This document shows positions 11,292 to 22,421 of a DNA stretch of 64,000 nucleotides, piece after piece. Made by a program: the position numbers and the translations under genes. Below the pieces are notes generated by a model, which saw only the letters and a list, made by a program, of their open reading frames with translations, did no database searches and was not told the DNA's origin. Each line of letters begins with the position of its first letter. Positions within the stretch are counted from its first letter, which is position 1. The stretch is from Gaeumannomyces sp. JS-464 (lineage: Eukaryota > Ascomycota > Sordariomycetes > Magnaporthales > Magnaporthaceae): the NCBI GenBank assembly GCA_002197995.1, contig NGZR01000003.1, positions 3,162,001-3,226,000 on the forward strand, read 5' to 3'.

Positions 11292-13560
11292 TAGCCGCTT
11301 TTTTCGGGCTCGTTTTTTTTAATTGTTTCGTTTTTTTCCTGTTTTTCACGCGCTTTGTTAGCATAAGTAACCCGTTTGTTAAAAGGTTTTATGCCGTGCT
11401 AAAAGGTGTTATTGGTATATTCGGCCCCGGGTCGGCTTTTAAATAAGTGCTTAGGTTTTCCGTATTTTAACCCGGGGGTTCCTTCCTTTTTTATCGGTGG
11501 CGACGATTTACCTTTTGGTTGCTTCGTAGTTTTTAATTGCTTCGCTTTTTCCTTTTTTTCTTTATATTTGCTTTTAATTGCTTTTCGTAATTTATTTATC
11601 CTTTTTGCGATTTCGCTTTGCTAAAAAAAAAATTTCGCTTATTATTATTTCGACTTTAGCTTTTCGTTTTAACCATTTCCGTTTTTCCTCCGCCTTTCCT
11701 CTTAAATGTTAGTTAACAATTTTCGTTTTTTGCTCGCTGCGGTTTCGTTTTCGCTTTATTTCGCCGCCGCCGTCGTTTTGCCCTTTTGTGCTATCCCGTT
11801 TTTAACCCTGGTTTTTTCCGCATTTATCGCGTTTTTATTCCGTTACGAACGCTAATTCCCACCCGCACGTTTTCCACGATGTTTGCGGCCGTTGCCGCTT
11901 TTCCTCCGCCTTTTGGCGGTGATAACGGCGATCCGTTTAAGCGCGTAAGTTTTTCCGCGCCCGTTTGTTATCCGTATTTAACCCATTATGTTTTTTAATA
12001 TAAACGCGATAAGGGCCGTCGCGCTACTAACGCGATTAATTTAACGGGTAACTCGTCGGACGAGGAATACGCGGCTTTCGTTTATTAAAAGTACGAGTGC
12101 GACGCGTACTTTTAAAAGTTGAAAGTTATTGGGGTTATGGCTTGCAAAAAGTACCGACTTGGATAGGTTTGCGACCGTTGCCGCAAAAAAAAACAACGGG
12201 TTATAACATTTCCAATGCTGCTTACGTTTTAAGCTTTGCCTTTCACCGTGCCCGGCGTAACCTTTTTGTTATAACGATTAATAATCGACATATTTTTACG
12301 TTTAGCGTCCTTTTCGGCAAAAAACTCGCAACCAGTTTTTATTTGCGAATATTTTATTACTTATTAGCATTAGTCGCGATTTTTTAACGAAATAAAGCGA
12401 ATTTCGACCGTTAATATATTTAAAATGCTAACCCCGCGAAAAACGCTTTAATTTTCAGTAATATAGCTAGTATTTTTTCCCGTCGTAATAATTAAAACTA
12501 ATAGCTTATAAATACGTTTATTCGTAATTTCGGCTTTATGCAAATAATTAACCTTTTCCCGTATGCTTTTAATAATAACGCCGTTAATCGTTTGCAAAGG
12601 TTTTAAATAAAAGCGAAGCGTCGCGCCGAAACGCGCGATAACCGGCTTATTAACGTTATTATTTAAATGGCTGGCAATAACCGTATTTAGTTTAGTAAAA
12701 GGCTTAGCGCGTCGCTGTTTTACTTATTATTTTAGCTTAAACCGTTATAAACCGTCGCCTTTTTTTCGTGCCGCCCGGTACAGTAAAAAGCGTTATCGTT
12801 ACTAGGATATTAGTCGCAGCGGCAGCAACTTTTTTTCCCGTCGGTACCGTTCCCTTTTTCAGCTTAAAAAAAGGAGTTTTTTAACGATAAAAACGCGTTT
12901 TAATTCCGCTTTCCCTTCGTATTATACGCGCAGGTTTTTTTTTAAAGTTGGGTTTTAAACATAATAATAGCTTATCGTATTAAAGTTTCCTTTTATTTTT
13001 GTGTTTAAACTGGCGCGTTTTAACCTCGGCGTTTGTTTTTGTTTTTTTTTCGCTAAATTTCCGAAGCTGGCGCGTTTTTTGCTTTTTATCGCATCGTTCG
13101 TGGTTATAGTTAAGCTAAAGGTCGTTTTAACTTCGTGCTTTTATATAGTGCGCGCCCGCCCGCTTTCCGGCTTTTTTTTGCCTTTAGGTAGTTAAACACC
13201 CGTAACGCGCTTTTTTTGTTTACGTAACGCCGCCGTTTGCTTTTTTTTGCTTCGCAGCTCGGAACCGTTTTAAATACGCGCGTTTTTTATTACGCTTCGA
13301 AGTTTACCATTACCGTTATGTTTTCGAAATTTTCCAATAAATTCCAATTCGTTTTATTTTATTTTACTTATTTTATTAGTATTTGCTTTTTTCCTCCCCT
13401 TTTACCGTTTTTTACTGTTAAAATCTTTTCCACGAACTACTTTTTCCGGGGTTCGCTGTTTTTTAATAATGGGATTAGGACGAGGCTTAATTGTATATCC
13501 GTATTTATTTGTAACAAAAGCGGGTCGTCCGTTATTCGTTCGATTAGTTTAACGTAAAAA
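11292..13560 (-). other. G2 region between left LTR and integrase; no confident gene
   Basis: AT-rich with scattered GC-richer stretches. The minus strand gives short Lys/Arg/Glu-rich pieces (for example near 11640-11500 and 12060-11780) that could be the basic C-terminal part of a pol or transposase, but no domain is recognisable. The short + strand open stretches here are not supported by any family pattern. Confidence 0.5.
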
Positions 13561-13599
13561 ATGGGGTAAATGTTTTTAGGCATATTTAATATAATAAAA

Positions 13600-16500
13600 A
13601 AGGAGTTAAAACCGCAATTATTTTGTATTTGTTTGCCACTTAGTTTAGCTTTTTATTAAAGCGGTTTATTTTAATATTACGAAAAAATAGCTAAACTTTA
13701 TCCTTTATTTTATATTTTTCGGCCGGGCGGCGGAATTTGTTCGTTTAGAACTTTTATTATTATTACGCGAATACCGCGGTTATTATAGCGAGTTTTAATC
13801 CTTCGCGTAAATGGGCTAAAAAAGTGAAAACGCGCTTTTTTTTACTAGCTTTAAACGCGTTATTTGGTAAAAGGTATATTGGGATCGGGTTAATATCGAA
13901 TTTAAAAAATAAGCGGTTGGGGTTATATTTTGTAATAGTCGAATTTTTATTGTTAAACGCGAATTGGCAAGCGTTAAAGTGTTATAATTAGTCGGTTTGC
14001 GCGAAAGTGATAAAATAGCGTAAATAATGCTGGACTTTTTAATTTGCTCGTTTATGCTTTTATTTGTTTTAAAATGGAAGGATGTAAAAAAGCAATTGTT
14101 TAATTCCCATTTAAAAGCATAGTTTTATTTAAAATTTTCCGATTTAGTTTAAACTTTTATCGAATATAATACTATTCGGGAAATTACGAAATCGCTATTA
14201 AGCAAAACGGAATTTTATTACACATTTTTTTGCTTTTATATTATGTATAGCTTTTAATTAAATATATTTTAATAATTTATTAATAATTATTTTTAAATAT
14301 TTTATCTTTTTTTAATAACGGGAAACTTTATTATAAAATTTATCGAAATATTTTTTTAAAACTGGTTTAAAACCAGGAAAAAGCGTAATAACCTTTATTT
14401 ATATTATTATAACGGGCGGGATTTGCGGCATATGTCGCAATTGCGAACGAATCGTGCTATATTTCGTAATATCCCATCCCAATGGTAATCCCGGTATAAA
14501 ACGGCGAATGTGTTATTTTAACCCGCGTAACCCACGATTAAAAAAGCGTGTACTTTTTAAATTAAAATAATAATTAACGTGGTTTATTACCGAATGGATT
14601 ACATTATTAAATGGATTATTAACACGCGTTTACGCGTTAATTAAACTTTATTTACGAATATTTCCATAATAAATAATAGTAAACATAAACGACGAAAGCA
14701 GGATTATTTTAGCCTTTTAAGCTATTAAATCGGATTTAAAATTAAACGTTTAAAATGCCGCCAAAATTTACGCGGTTAACTATTTTACTTTCGCCCGGCG
14801 CAAAAGCGGCTAACTTGCTCGACGCGATAGCAAGCTTAACTTTCGGAAATTAACGGAATCCGAAAAAAAGCGCTTATTAAATACATATTCGAGTTAAATT
14901 CCCGAGCATTTCCTCCCGGCCTTTTAATGTTAAAAATATGGCTAACAAACTGCTTGTTAAACGCGACGCGGGCATTATTGGCAAATGCTAAGTCGAAAAG
15001 TTTGTTAAACGCCGCCCAAAGCTTAGCACGCGTTAAATTCGAAAGTACGACTACCAAAAAGCCAAATGCGAAAATCTTAAGCTCGTTTTTGCGTAATTCG
15101 ATTTTATACGGAATACTATAGTTAAATATGGCATTTTAAATAACGATATTTACAATTTCGACGAAACCGGCTTCCTTATAAGTATAATCGCCGCCGTTAT
15201 AATTATTACAATATCGAAAGGCCGTAATAAAGCAAAGTTAATTTAGCTTAGCAACCGGAAATGGGTTACAATTATCCAAAAAGTTAACTATTGCGGTTAA
15301 GCGATCCCTTTTTTTATTATCGTTAAAAGGCAGTACTACTTAGCTAATTGGTATTCGGAAACCGACTTTTTACGTAATTGGGTTATCGTAATAAACGTTA
15401 ACGGGTAAACTACGAACGAGCTCGGCTTAAAATGGATTTAGCATTTCGATAAACATATTGCATCGCGCGTAAAAGGCTTTTATCGTTTATTAATGCTAAA
15501 CGGCTATAAAAGCTACCATTCGACGGATTTCGAGCTTTATTACTAAAAATATAACATCGTTACGCTTTATATACCTTTGTATTCGTTTTACTTTTTTTAA
15601 CCGTTTAACGTTAAATGTTTTAGCTTATTAAAAAAGGCGTACGGTTAATAAATCGAAAACTTAATAAAGTTGCACGTTAATTACGTAATTAAAGTCGAGT
15701 TCCTTTCGGCGTTTAAAACGGCATTTTTTAACTTTATAATTAAAAAAAACATTTAAAAAAGCTTTCGAAAGGCTAGCTTTGCTCTTTTTAATTTAAATTC
15801 GGTTTTGAAAAAGCTGGATGTAAAGCTATAAATTCCAAGTTTTTTAAAAGAACTTTTAAATAACCCCGAACTTTGAACTTCCAAAACGCTTAAAACAGTT
15901 AAAAAAGCAATTTCGCAATCCAAACATATTAAAACTCGGATTTCCAATTACTAAAGCAACTTTTCGACTTCTATTTATATAACTGTAAATTAAATTGCAA
16001 AAAGGGCGAAAGCGATAATGCATAAGGTAGCCCTTTTCCGAGCCGAAATGTTTACGTTTAAAAAGGCGAACGAAATATTAAGCAAACGCCGGAAGGTTAA
16101 AAAAACACGTGTTCGATTTGGAAGGTTATTTATTATTAAAAAGGTACGAAATGTGCTAAACTAAAAAGCGCTAAATGGATAGCTATAGCAAAAAATGCGC
16201 GATTAGGGGGGTTAAAAAAAAGGGCGACGGCGACTCGTTAGCGATATAGCACTTGCAGCAAAATTGGACATAATGCGCACATTTGTTAAAAGGAAATAGA
16301 AATGTCCGATATATATAATTTTAAATAGTTTAAATGGATTGCTAACGTTTTTAAGTTGGCATGCGCGTCGATTAACCGAAGGTTAAAAGTCGGTAATCCA
16401 TTCGGTAATGTAATCCACTTGGTAATAAACCACGTTAATGGTTTTTAAACTGGAAATTATAACAGCTTTTTATATTAAAATGCTTTTTATACATTAATTT

Positions 16501-18480
16501 CGCAATTTGCCATTTGCGTTTTTATATTAGCTTTTAAAAAAAAACTGCGTATATTTTGCTAAATTGCTATAAGCTTATATTCGTATGTTTTATCGTAACG
16601 TAACGCTTTGTTTTATAAATTCGCTAAAATTTGTTCGCGGAAAATAATGGCTCCCGTTAAAAAAGGTATAACGTAGGTATAGCTTTATATTAATAGTTAA
16701 ACCGGGTTAAATGCTGGGGTTTTTTTCGTATCGGCGTAGCTTTATTATAAGTTTAATTCGGGGATAAAGTGGTTATAAATACGGAATTAATACGGAATTT
16801 TGCTAACGTTATGCTTTAACCGGGTTGCATTAATTATAATAGTGTTATTTTGCGTATCCCTCCTTTTTCGTCTTATTTTTTTCGTAATAACGCGTGCGGT
16901 AATATTACGTATTTTTTAATCGGTATTGCAAATTGTAATTAAGTTTTGCTAATATTTCCATTTAACGCATTTGTTTTTCGGATATTTCTCGGGGTTTAAA
17001 AAAGTATTCCAAACTTTTATAATTTATAACGATTAAAAACGGTTTAAATACGTTTCGTAATTTTGCGTTTTAAGTTTTTAAACATTTTATTACCGCTAAA
17101 GTTTTTTATCGTGGATAATATAATTGCGTTATGCGTCGTTTAATTTAGCAAAATAGTAAATAACTAATCGTTATAAGCCGTTTTTCCCTTTTTAAAATAA
17201 GCAAGCTTTTAAAACCGTTCCGAAACAATTTAACTCCAGCTTTGTATTTTGTTTTAGGTTTTATTTATACTAGCACAAGTGCTTAAATAAACGCTAGCTT
17301 TAACCGTTTACATGCTATATCGATTTTAAAATCCCATCGGTACGAAATCCCTTTTTTAGTTAAAGCTAATAATAGCGTAGTTAGCTTCGAATATTTATCG
17401 ATAAAATCTCGGTAAAAATTAGCGAAGCTAAAAAAGCCGCGGAATCCTTTAAGTTTTTTTAACGCTTTTTAATTGCGAATCGCGCGGATTTTTTTTGGGT
17501 TAGTTTAAATTCCTTCCTTTATTTTAACTATAAACCTTAAATATTTAACTTTTTACATTGCGAAATCGCTTTTTTCCAGGTTTAAGTTTAGCCCGGCGTT
17601 TTTTAGCCGACGGAAAACTTTTTTCACTTTTTCCATGTGATTTTTGCAAAATCCCAAAAAAATAAACACGTCGTCCAAATATGCTAATACGAAATCGTCG
17701 AAAATATCGCTTAAAACACCGTTAATGTAGCGTTAAAACGTTATAAAGCTTTTGCAAAACCGAACGGGCATATTAGTTATTCGAATAATCCGAATCGTAT
17801 TCGGAACGCTATTAAGTGTTTTTCGCCTTTTGCTATTCGGATTTTGTAAAAAGCGGTTTTAACGTTTACTTTTGTAAACCATTTCGCTTTTAATAAAAAA
17901 CGGAGTGTTTTTTTTACTAACGGTAAAAAGTAGCGATTTTAAAGCGTAATCGCGTTAAATGCACGGTAATCCACGTATAAGCGTTAGCCTTTTAACTGTT
18001 TGCGTACTATTAGGACGGGCGTAATTACCGGGGATAAGCTAACGCGAATCCAGCTTTTATCCATTAGGTTAGTAATTTGTTTGCGCAATTTTAAAAGTTA
18101 TTCCTTCGGTATATTATATAAACGTTTTTAAAAAAGGTTCGGAATAAAACCGTCGTCGGTTTTTTTTTTTTTTTTAATTTAATATAGTGGTTTAGGTTCC
18201 CCCGGTATGGAGGTAATTTTAATGTTTTTGTTTTATCGAAAAGGTTAGCGAATTTTGCTAATTTTTAAAGCAATTTAAGTTTTAACCGGTTAAACGGTAA
18301 TATTTTAACGGTAAATTGTAATATTCGTGTTATTTTTTTTTAAAAAGGTGGATATAAATTCGTAATTTTGTTAAAGGTTTCGTTATTATTTTTAGCAGGT
18401 TACGGCGAAAATATTGCCGATAATTACCGGGAGTTTTTCCAAAGTTAATTGGGTTTTCGCTTTTTTAATTACGAATTAGC
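13600..18480 (-). pseudogene. G2 pol relic: RT, RNase H, integrase (split by transposon D)
   Basis: Reading from high to low coordinates, RT starts near 18080 with KSWIRVSLSPVITPVLIVRK, then YVDYRAFNAIT, AKWFTKVNVKTAFYKIRIA and AFRIRFGLFE. The catalytic motif LAYLDDVFIF lies at about 17670-17700 (YLDD kept). RNase H continues at about 17100-16600 with INYKSLEYFF and a basic tail. After transposon D the integrase zinc finger reads YHWDGILRNIARFVRNCDIC near 14470-14420. TAA/TAG stops are frequent, so it is non-functional. Confidence 0.9.
14577..16435 (+). mobile_element. D: Fot1/pogo-type DNA transposon inside G2 pol
   Basis: The ends are ACGTGGTTTATTACCGAATG (left) and, as reverse complement, ACGTGGTTTATTACCAAGTG (right). 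TA is at 14575-14576 and 16436-16437. Length is 1859 bp. The + strand transposase relic has LRKLTESEKKRLLNTY-like N-terminal remnants (14830-14890), DIYNFDETGF near 15148-15175 (first Asp kept), LMLNGYKSYHSTDFELYY near 15500-15545, and a degraded knuckle near 16240. It interrupts G2 between RNase H and integrase. Confidence 0.92.
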
Positions 18481-18799
18481 TTATTGCCTTTATCCGTAAG
18501 CAGTTTAAAACCGCGTTAAAAGTAATTTATTCGCGTTTTATTTACGGAAATTTTAAAATAACGTCCCGTAATATACCTGGAATAATGTAAAATAAAATAG
18601 GCTTTATTTAACCATTTATATCTATTTTATATTTGGCAAAATACTTAATAGCTAACGGGGCTTTATTTAAAACCGTTTTTAATTATCGTAATTTATAAAG
18701 TTGTATTTTTTCGATTTAAAGTTTTATTGCAAATCTTTCGCTTATTACCGCGTAATGCTCGCATTTTAAATTTATTTATACATTAATAAATTAAAAAAA

Positions 18800-19950
18800 G
18801 TTAAATAATATCGGAATTAAAAACAGGGGGCCGTCCATGCTTTGTTAAATTTCTTTTAATTCGTTTTTCCACTTTTTTTAAATGGCCTATTAGTTGCAAT
18901 TTATATCCGTTATTGCAATTTCTTTTTTTAACTAAGTTTTTTATTAAAAGCTACTTTTTCCCTTTTTAATACCGGTATTTTAAATCGGGGCTAATTTAAC
19001 CTCTTTTAGCCGTGCCGCGTTTCGGTATTAATAAGCTCGTCGCTCGTGTTTTTTACTTCCACAATTTAAACACGCTTTAAACTCCCGTCGCCGTTAAAAT
19101 TCTTCCTGGGATACTTAAAAGGCGCGTGGCTTACGTAGCGGTTATACGTTAATATAAGCCGCGTTAACGCTTATTATTAAGGTATCTTTCGTATTTCCTT
19201 CGGTATAAGCAAAAGCGGGGGGTTATAATGCTTTTTTACCGAATTTATTATTTAAGTCGATCGTTTTAATGTTTATGCAATGCGTTTATACACCGCTACC
19301 ATTTCCTAGTAAAAGGTGGTGTTATGCGAACCCGTTACCGCCGTTAAACAAATGCGGTTGGAAATGCGAAAGCGAAGGTAATTAATTTTAATTTCGTCCG
19401 CCTATCCCAATCCGTTAGCAAATGCTAATAGCATTTCGAATTTGGTATAAAAGTAAATAAACGTTTGGCCCGGCTTTATCCGGCAAGCTTCCAGCTTTGT
19501 TAAAACCTGGGCTTTTTATAAAGGTCGTTAAAAATAATACCAAAGTGGAAAATAAAATCGGCTGGGTTATACGTGTTATTTAATCTTCCGATTTTGTAAT
19601 AAAAACGTACTATATTTTAAATGCTTAAAGTTAATACGTTTAAATGTACTCGAACTTATCGCGGTTATTCCCGATAAATTCCGCGTTTCGGTTAAGCTTA
19701 TACTCGACCGCGTTTTTCCAAACGTCGAAACCGCTCCTATCGCCGGCGTATAAAGTTAGGTTTTTAAAAGGCAGCCGTTTCGGTGCGAGGAGTGTTGCGT
19801 ATGCGGCTAAAAGTTGGTCCTTTTGTTTCGTTATTACCCGTGTAATATCGTTACGGTGGTTAACGAAAAGCTTATTAGCGTCGTTTTAAAACTTTTGTTA
19901 GTTAAGTTTAGCCGCGGTTAATCGTGTTTAAAAGTTCGCAATAACAGCGA
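18800..19950 (-). pseudogene. G2 gag relic
   Basis: The minus strand near 19430-19270 reads LLLAFANGLG, then EIKINYLRFRISNRICLTAV, then FYEMVAVYKRIA with stops. This is the layout of the fungal gypsy gag capsid domain. It lies directly inside the 5' LTR (20076-20255) of this minus-strand element. The + strand open stretch at 19644-19889 is its shadow. Confidence 0.7.
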
Positions 19951-20075
19951 ATAGCGAGCTTTATAAAAGGGGGGGTCGGGGCACCAAAAGTAAAAGTTAA
20001 ACCCCCGTCGTTATTCGTAATGTTTGGTGTTATTATTATTATAATCCCTTTTAATAGGAAAAAATCTTTTAAAAT

Positions 20076-20255
20076 TGTAATAAACATAGCTATTAAGTAA
20101 TCGCTAATAAGGGTTAAAATGATGTTATTTTAAAAAATAAAAAGGAAAAAATAAAAGGCTATAGGAAAGGTTATATAGTTTTTATATATACACGAGTTAG
20201 TTTAGGGGTAACCTTTAAGCTGTTATTTTCGTGCTTAAAGCACGGAACTATAACA
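20076..20255 (-). repeat. G2 right LTR (its 5' LTR)
   Basis: 180 bp, TGTAATAAAC..ACTATAACA, matching the two halves at 9250-9333 and 11198-11291. It is followed by TACGA and then G1b chromodomain sequence. No clear tRNA primer site was recognised beside it on the minus strand. Confidence 0.92.
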
Positions 20256-21046
20256 TACGAAAAAAGCACGTGGGAAAAAACGATAAACTTTAAACATTGC
20301 TAAAAACTTTTTGCGAAATACTAACAGCGGTTATTGTAAAAAAAATCAGCTTAAAAAACTTAGGAAAGGATATTTAAAAATACCCACAAGTAATTTACCG
20401 GGGTTAAGCAAAGCCAAAAGCTTAAAGTTAAAAACGACCCCGAAACCGGCCTAATCCGGAAATAATAAAGGAAATCCGGAAACAAGCGAACCTAAAAAAA
20501 CGGCAAAAGCGTCCCCAGCTTTCCGTTCCGCTTTAACCTTTTCGCGCTCCACCCGTTCCAACTCCTTTACACTATTAATACCGCGCCGGACCGCACGCAT
20601 TATTTTTTAACCACATTCGTTTTTGTTTTTAAAAACGAAAAACCTTTTCTTCCGCCTTTTTAAACTTAGCTTTTAGCTTAGTATGCTAAGCTATAATATT
20701 GCGAAATTCCGCCGATAAAAGGCTTAAAACGTCGCACCCCGATCAGTTAACTTTAAAGCATTTCACATAGCGGGAAAAGTTTTAAAAAAACGCGGCGCAC
20801 GACAAGTAGCTTAAAAACTTACAATAGGAATAAAAAGGCATTTTAAAGGAGTTAAAAAACAATAGCTAAAAGGTTTTTACGGTAAAAGGTTTTCTTCGCA
20901 AAACGCTGTTTTCGCACCCGATTAAACATTTCGTTAGCTAAAAAAAAGGAAAGGAAACGGTAAAAAAGGAAAGTACTTACTAAACTAACAAAAGGGGGGG
21001 CGATAAAAAATAGCCAAAAGGATTCGGCTTAAAAAAGGAAACCTAA
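20256..21046 (+). mobile_element. G1b 3' part after the nested insertion
   Basis: It resumes the chromodomain (YEKSTWEKTINFKHC), then pre-LTR sequence parallel to G1a 1350-2104. It includes the block AATACCGCGCCGGACCGCACGCAT and a purine-rich AAAAAAGGAAA tract at about 21030-21040, a candidate polypurine tract for plus-strand priming. Confidence 0.88.
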
Positions 21047-21157
21047 TGTTACGACCAGCATGCAAGCCCTTTAATAGCCGGGAAGAAAAGGAAGGGCAGC
21101 AAGCTTTACCCCGCATTGCAAATAACAAAAGTTACGTAATACGCAAATAAAACAGCT

Positions 21158-21301
21158 GGATTTATAGATTTATAACAAAATAACAAATCCAAAACAGGTT
21201 TAAAGAGATTTGTAAATTTATAACAAAGTAACAAATTTAGGACAGGTTTAAAAGGATTTGTGGATTTATAACAAAGCAATAAATTCAAAGCAAATTTAAA
21301 A
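21158..21301. repeat. Three 48-bp tandem units in the G1b LTR
   Basis: Three units of the type GATTTGTRRATTTATAACAA followed by AGYAACAAATYCARRRCARGTTTAAARR. G1a has one unit at the corresponding place. Inverted, diverged copies occur on the far side of the palindrome (about 21890-21950). Confidence 0.85.
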
Positions 21302-21358
21302 ACCACGGCGGTCGGGCCAGTATGTGTATAAAAGGAAAGGTTTCCTTTCCTCTTTTCC

Positions 21359-21825
21359 TTAAGTAGCTTTAACTAAGGCTTCGGCATTAATCAACCTAAA
21401 TTAGCTCCTAAGCATTTCTTAGGGCAAGCAATTAAATTGTCCTTTTAAGTTACGTGTTTCCCCGAGTACCAAAGCAATTAAACTGTTTTTTTCACCCCCG
21501 AGGTGCCCTACCTTAGGAGCAAACCTTTAATTGTAACACGTTAAAAGTAAAAACCGTAGTTTTTCCTTTTTCCTGTATTTTATTGCTGCTTGTTATAACT
21601 GCACTGTCCTTTTTTTAACGAAATACTAAACAGGATTAATTAAAATGTTACAATTAAAGGTTTGCTCCTAAAATAAGGCACCTCGGGGGTGGAAAGGACA
21701 ATTCCGTTGCTTTGGTATTCGGGGGAACACGTAACTTAAAAGGACAATCTAATTACTTGCTTTAGGGGATGCTTGGGAGCTAACTTAGGTTAACTAATGC
21801 CGAAGCCTTAGTTAAAACTACTTAA
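21359..21825. repeat. Inner inverted repeat of the G1b LTR
   Basis: Arms are about 185 bp with a spacer of about 95 bp. The left arm begins TTAAGTAGCTTTAACTAAGG and the right arm ends CCTTAGTTAAAACTACTTAA. Each arm contains the block TTAAGTTACGTGTTYCCCCGA. Because G1a has the same structure, it predates the RIP of both copies. Confidence 0.88.
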
Positions 21826-22053
21826 AACAATAGGAAGTCCATCCTTTATATACACGCTGCTTTTTCCCTTAGTAGTCCTTGGATTTGTTGCTTTGCTTAC
21901 AAATCTATAAATCTCTTTGGATTTGTCGCTTTGTTCACAAATCCACAAATCCAGCCGGGGTCACGTAACTCCACGTGTCCTGGTGCGGGGCAAGGGCACC
22001 ATTTGGGGCCCTTCCCGTTTTATTGTCCTAAAGCCTGCATGCTGGTCGTAACA

Positions 22054-22421
22054 ACCCGGCCATTGCAATAATAATAGCTCCAAGTTCTAATGCAGGCTGG
22101 CCGTTGCGGCTTTTGAAAATAAAGCAGGTAAACCTCCTACCGGCTGCTGAAAAATTACACGTTTGGAAATTGAAGTTTCCCTAGTTTTCTCAGGCCAGGG
22201 CAGCACCGGAGTTCCCCAGAAATTCTTTCCTAAGCGGCACAACTTGCTTTCCAAACGCTACAAGTGGCTTTCCTAAGCGCTCCACAAAACCTGCCACCGA
22301 CCTCGCCGCCTTTTCGGCTTGTTAAGCCTCCCTAGCCGACTAATAGATAGTGGGGTTCGTAAATCCGAATACAAGGACGAAAGCAAAAGGTTTAGCCATC
22401 CAAAGTACTTTGGAACCGAGC
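22054..22421. other. Spacer between G1b LTR and retroposon; no gene seen
   Basis: GC-balanced sequence compared with its left side. No open frame or family pattern was recognised. It is presumably old host or repeat sequence into which G1b and the LINEs inserted. Confidence 0.5.

Larger units (their letters stand above)
9250..20255 (-). mobile_element. G2: Ty3/gypsy retrotransposon, minus strand, nested in G1b
   Basis: The left LTR is 9250-11291 (interrupted by transposon C). The right LTR is 20076-20255 (180 bp). Both begin TGTAATAAAC and end ATAACA. The target duplication is TATAA at 9245-9249 and TACGA at 20256-20260; the intact G1a site reads TACGA, so the left copy shows two C/T-G/A changes. 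Minus-strand coding order is gag (about 19.9-18.8 kb), protease region, RT (18.1-17.6 kb), RNase H (17.1-16.5 kb), transposon D, then the integrase zinc finger (14.47 kb) and core. About 2 kb next to the left LTR (11.3-13.5 kb) has no clear domain and may hold another relic. Confidence 0.92.
7457..22053 (+). mobile_element. G1b: Ty3/gypsy chromovirus, split by nested element G2
   Basis: Coding sequence begins at the RT/RNase H boundary immediately right of transposon B. It runs through RNase H and integrase to a chromodomain interrupted at 9249, and resumes at 20256 with YEKSTWEKTINFKHC. The 3' untranslated part (20340-21046) and a 1007-bp LTR ending GGTCGTAACA (22053) follow. No 5' LTR, gag, protease or complete RT lies left of B, so it is 5'-truncated. 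The 3' LTR is distinctly less AT-rich than the same region of G1a. Confidence 0.9.
21047..22053 (+). repeat. G1b 3' LTR, 1007 bp, largely self-complementary
   Basis: It starts TGTTACGACCAGCATGC and ends GCATGCTGGTCGTAACA, so the first and last 17 bases are perfect inverted copies. Inside, the outer arms (21047-21305 versus 21860-22053) are related inverted sequences. Both carry GGATTTGT..AACAAAGYRACAAATCC units. The inner arms (21359-21545 and 21640-21825) form a second long inverted repeat. Compared with G1a it keeps many C and G residues, so it is less RIP-altered. Confidence 0.85.

Noticed and set aside
11406..13557. Several + strand open stretches of 60-106 codons
   Set aside because: They oppose the minus-strand G2 element and are Phe/Leu-rich, as expected from reversed A-rich sequence.
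21158..21301. 48-bp spaced repeats considered as a CRISPR array
   Set aside because: Units are contiguous without unique spacers, in a eukaryotic LTR.
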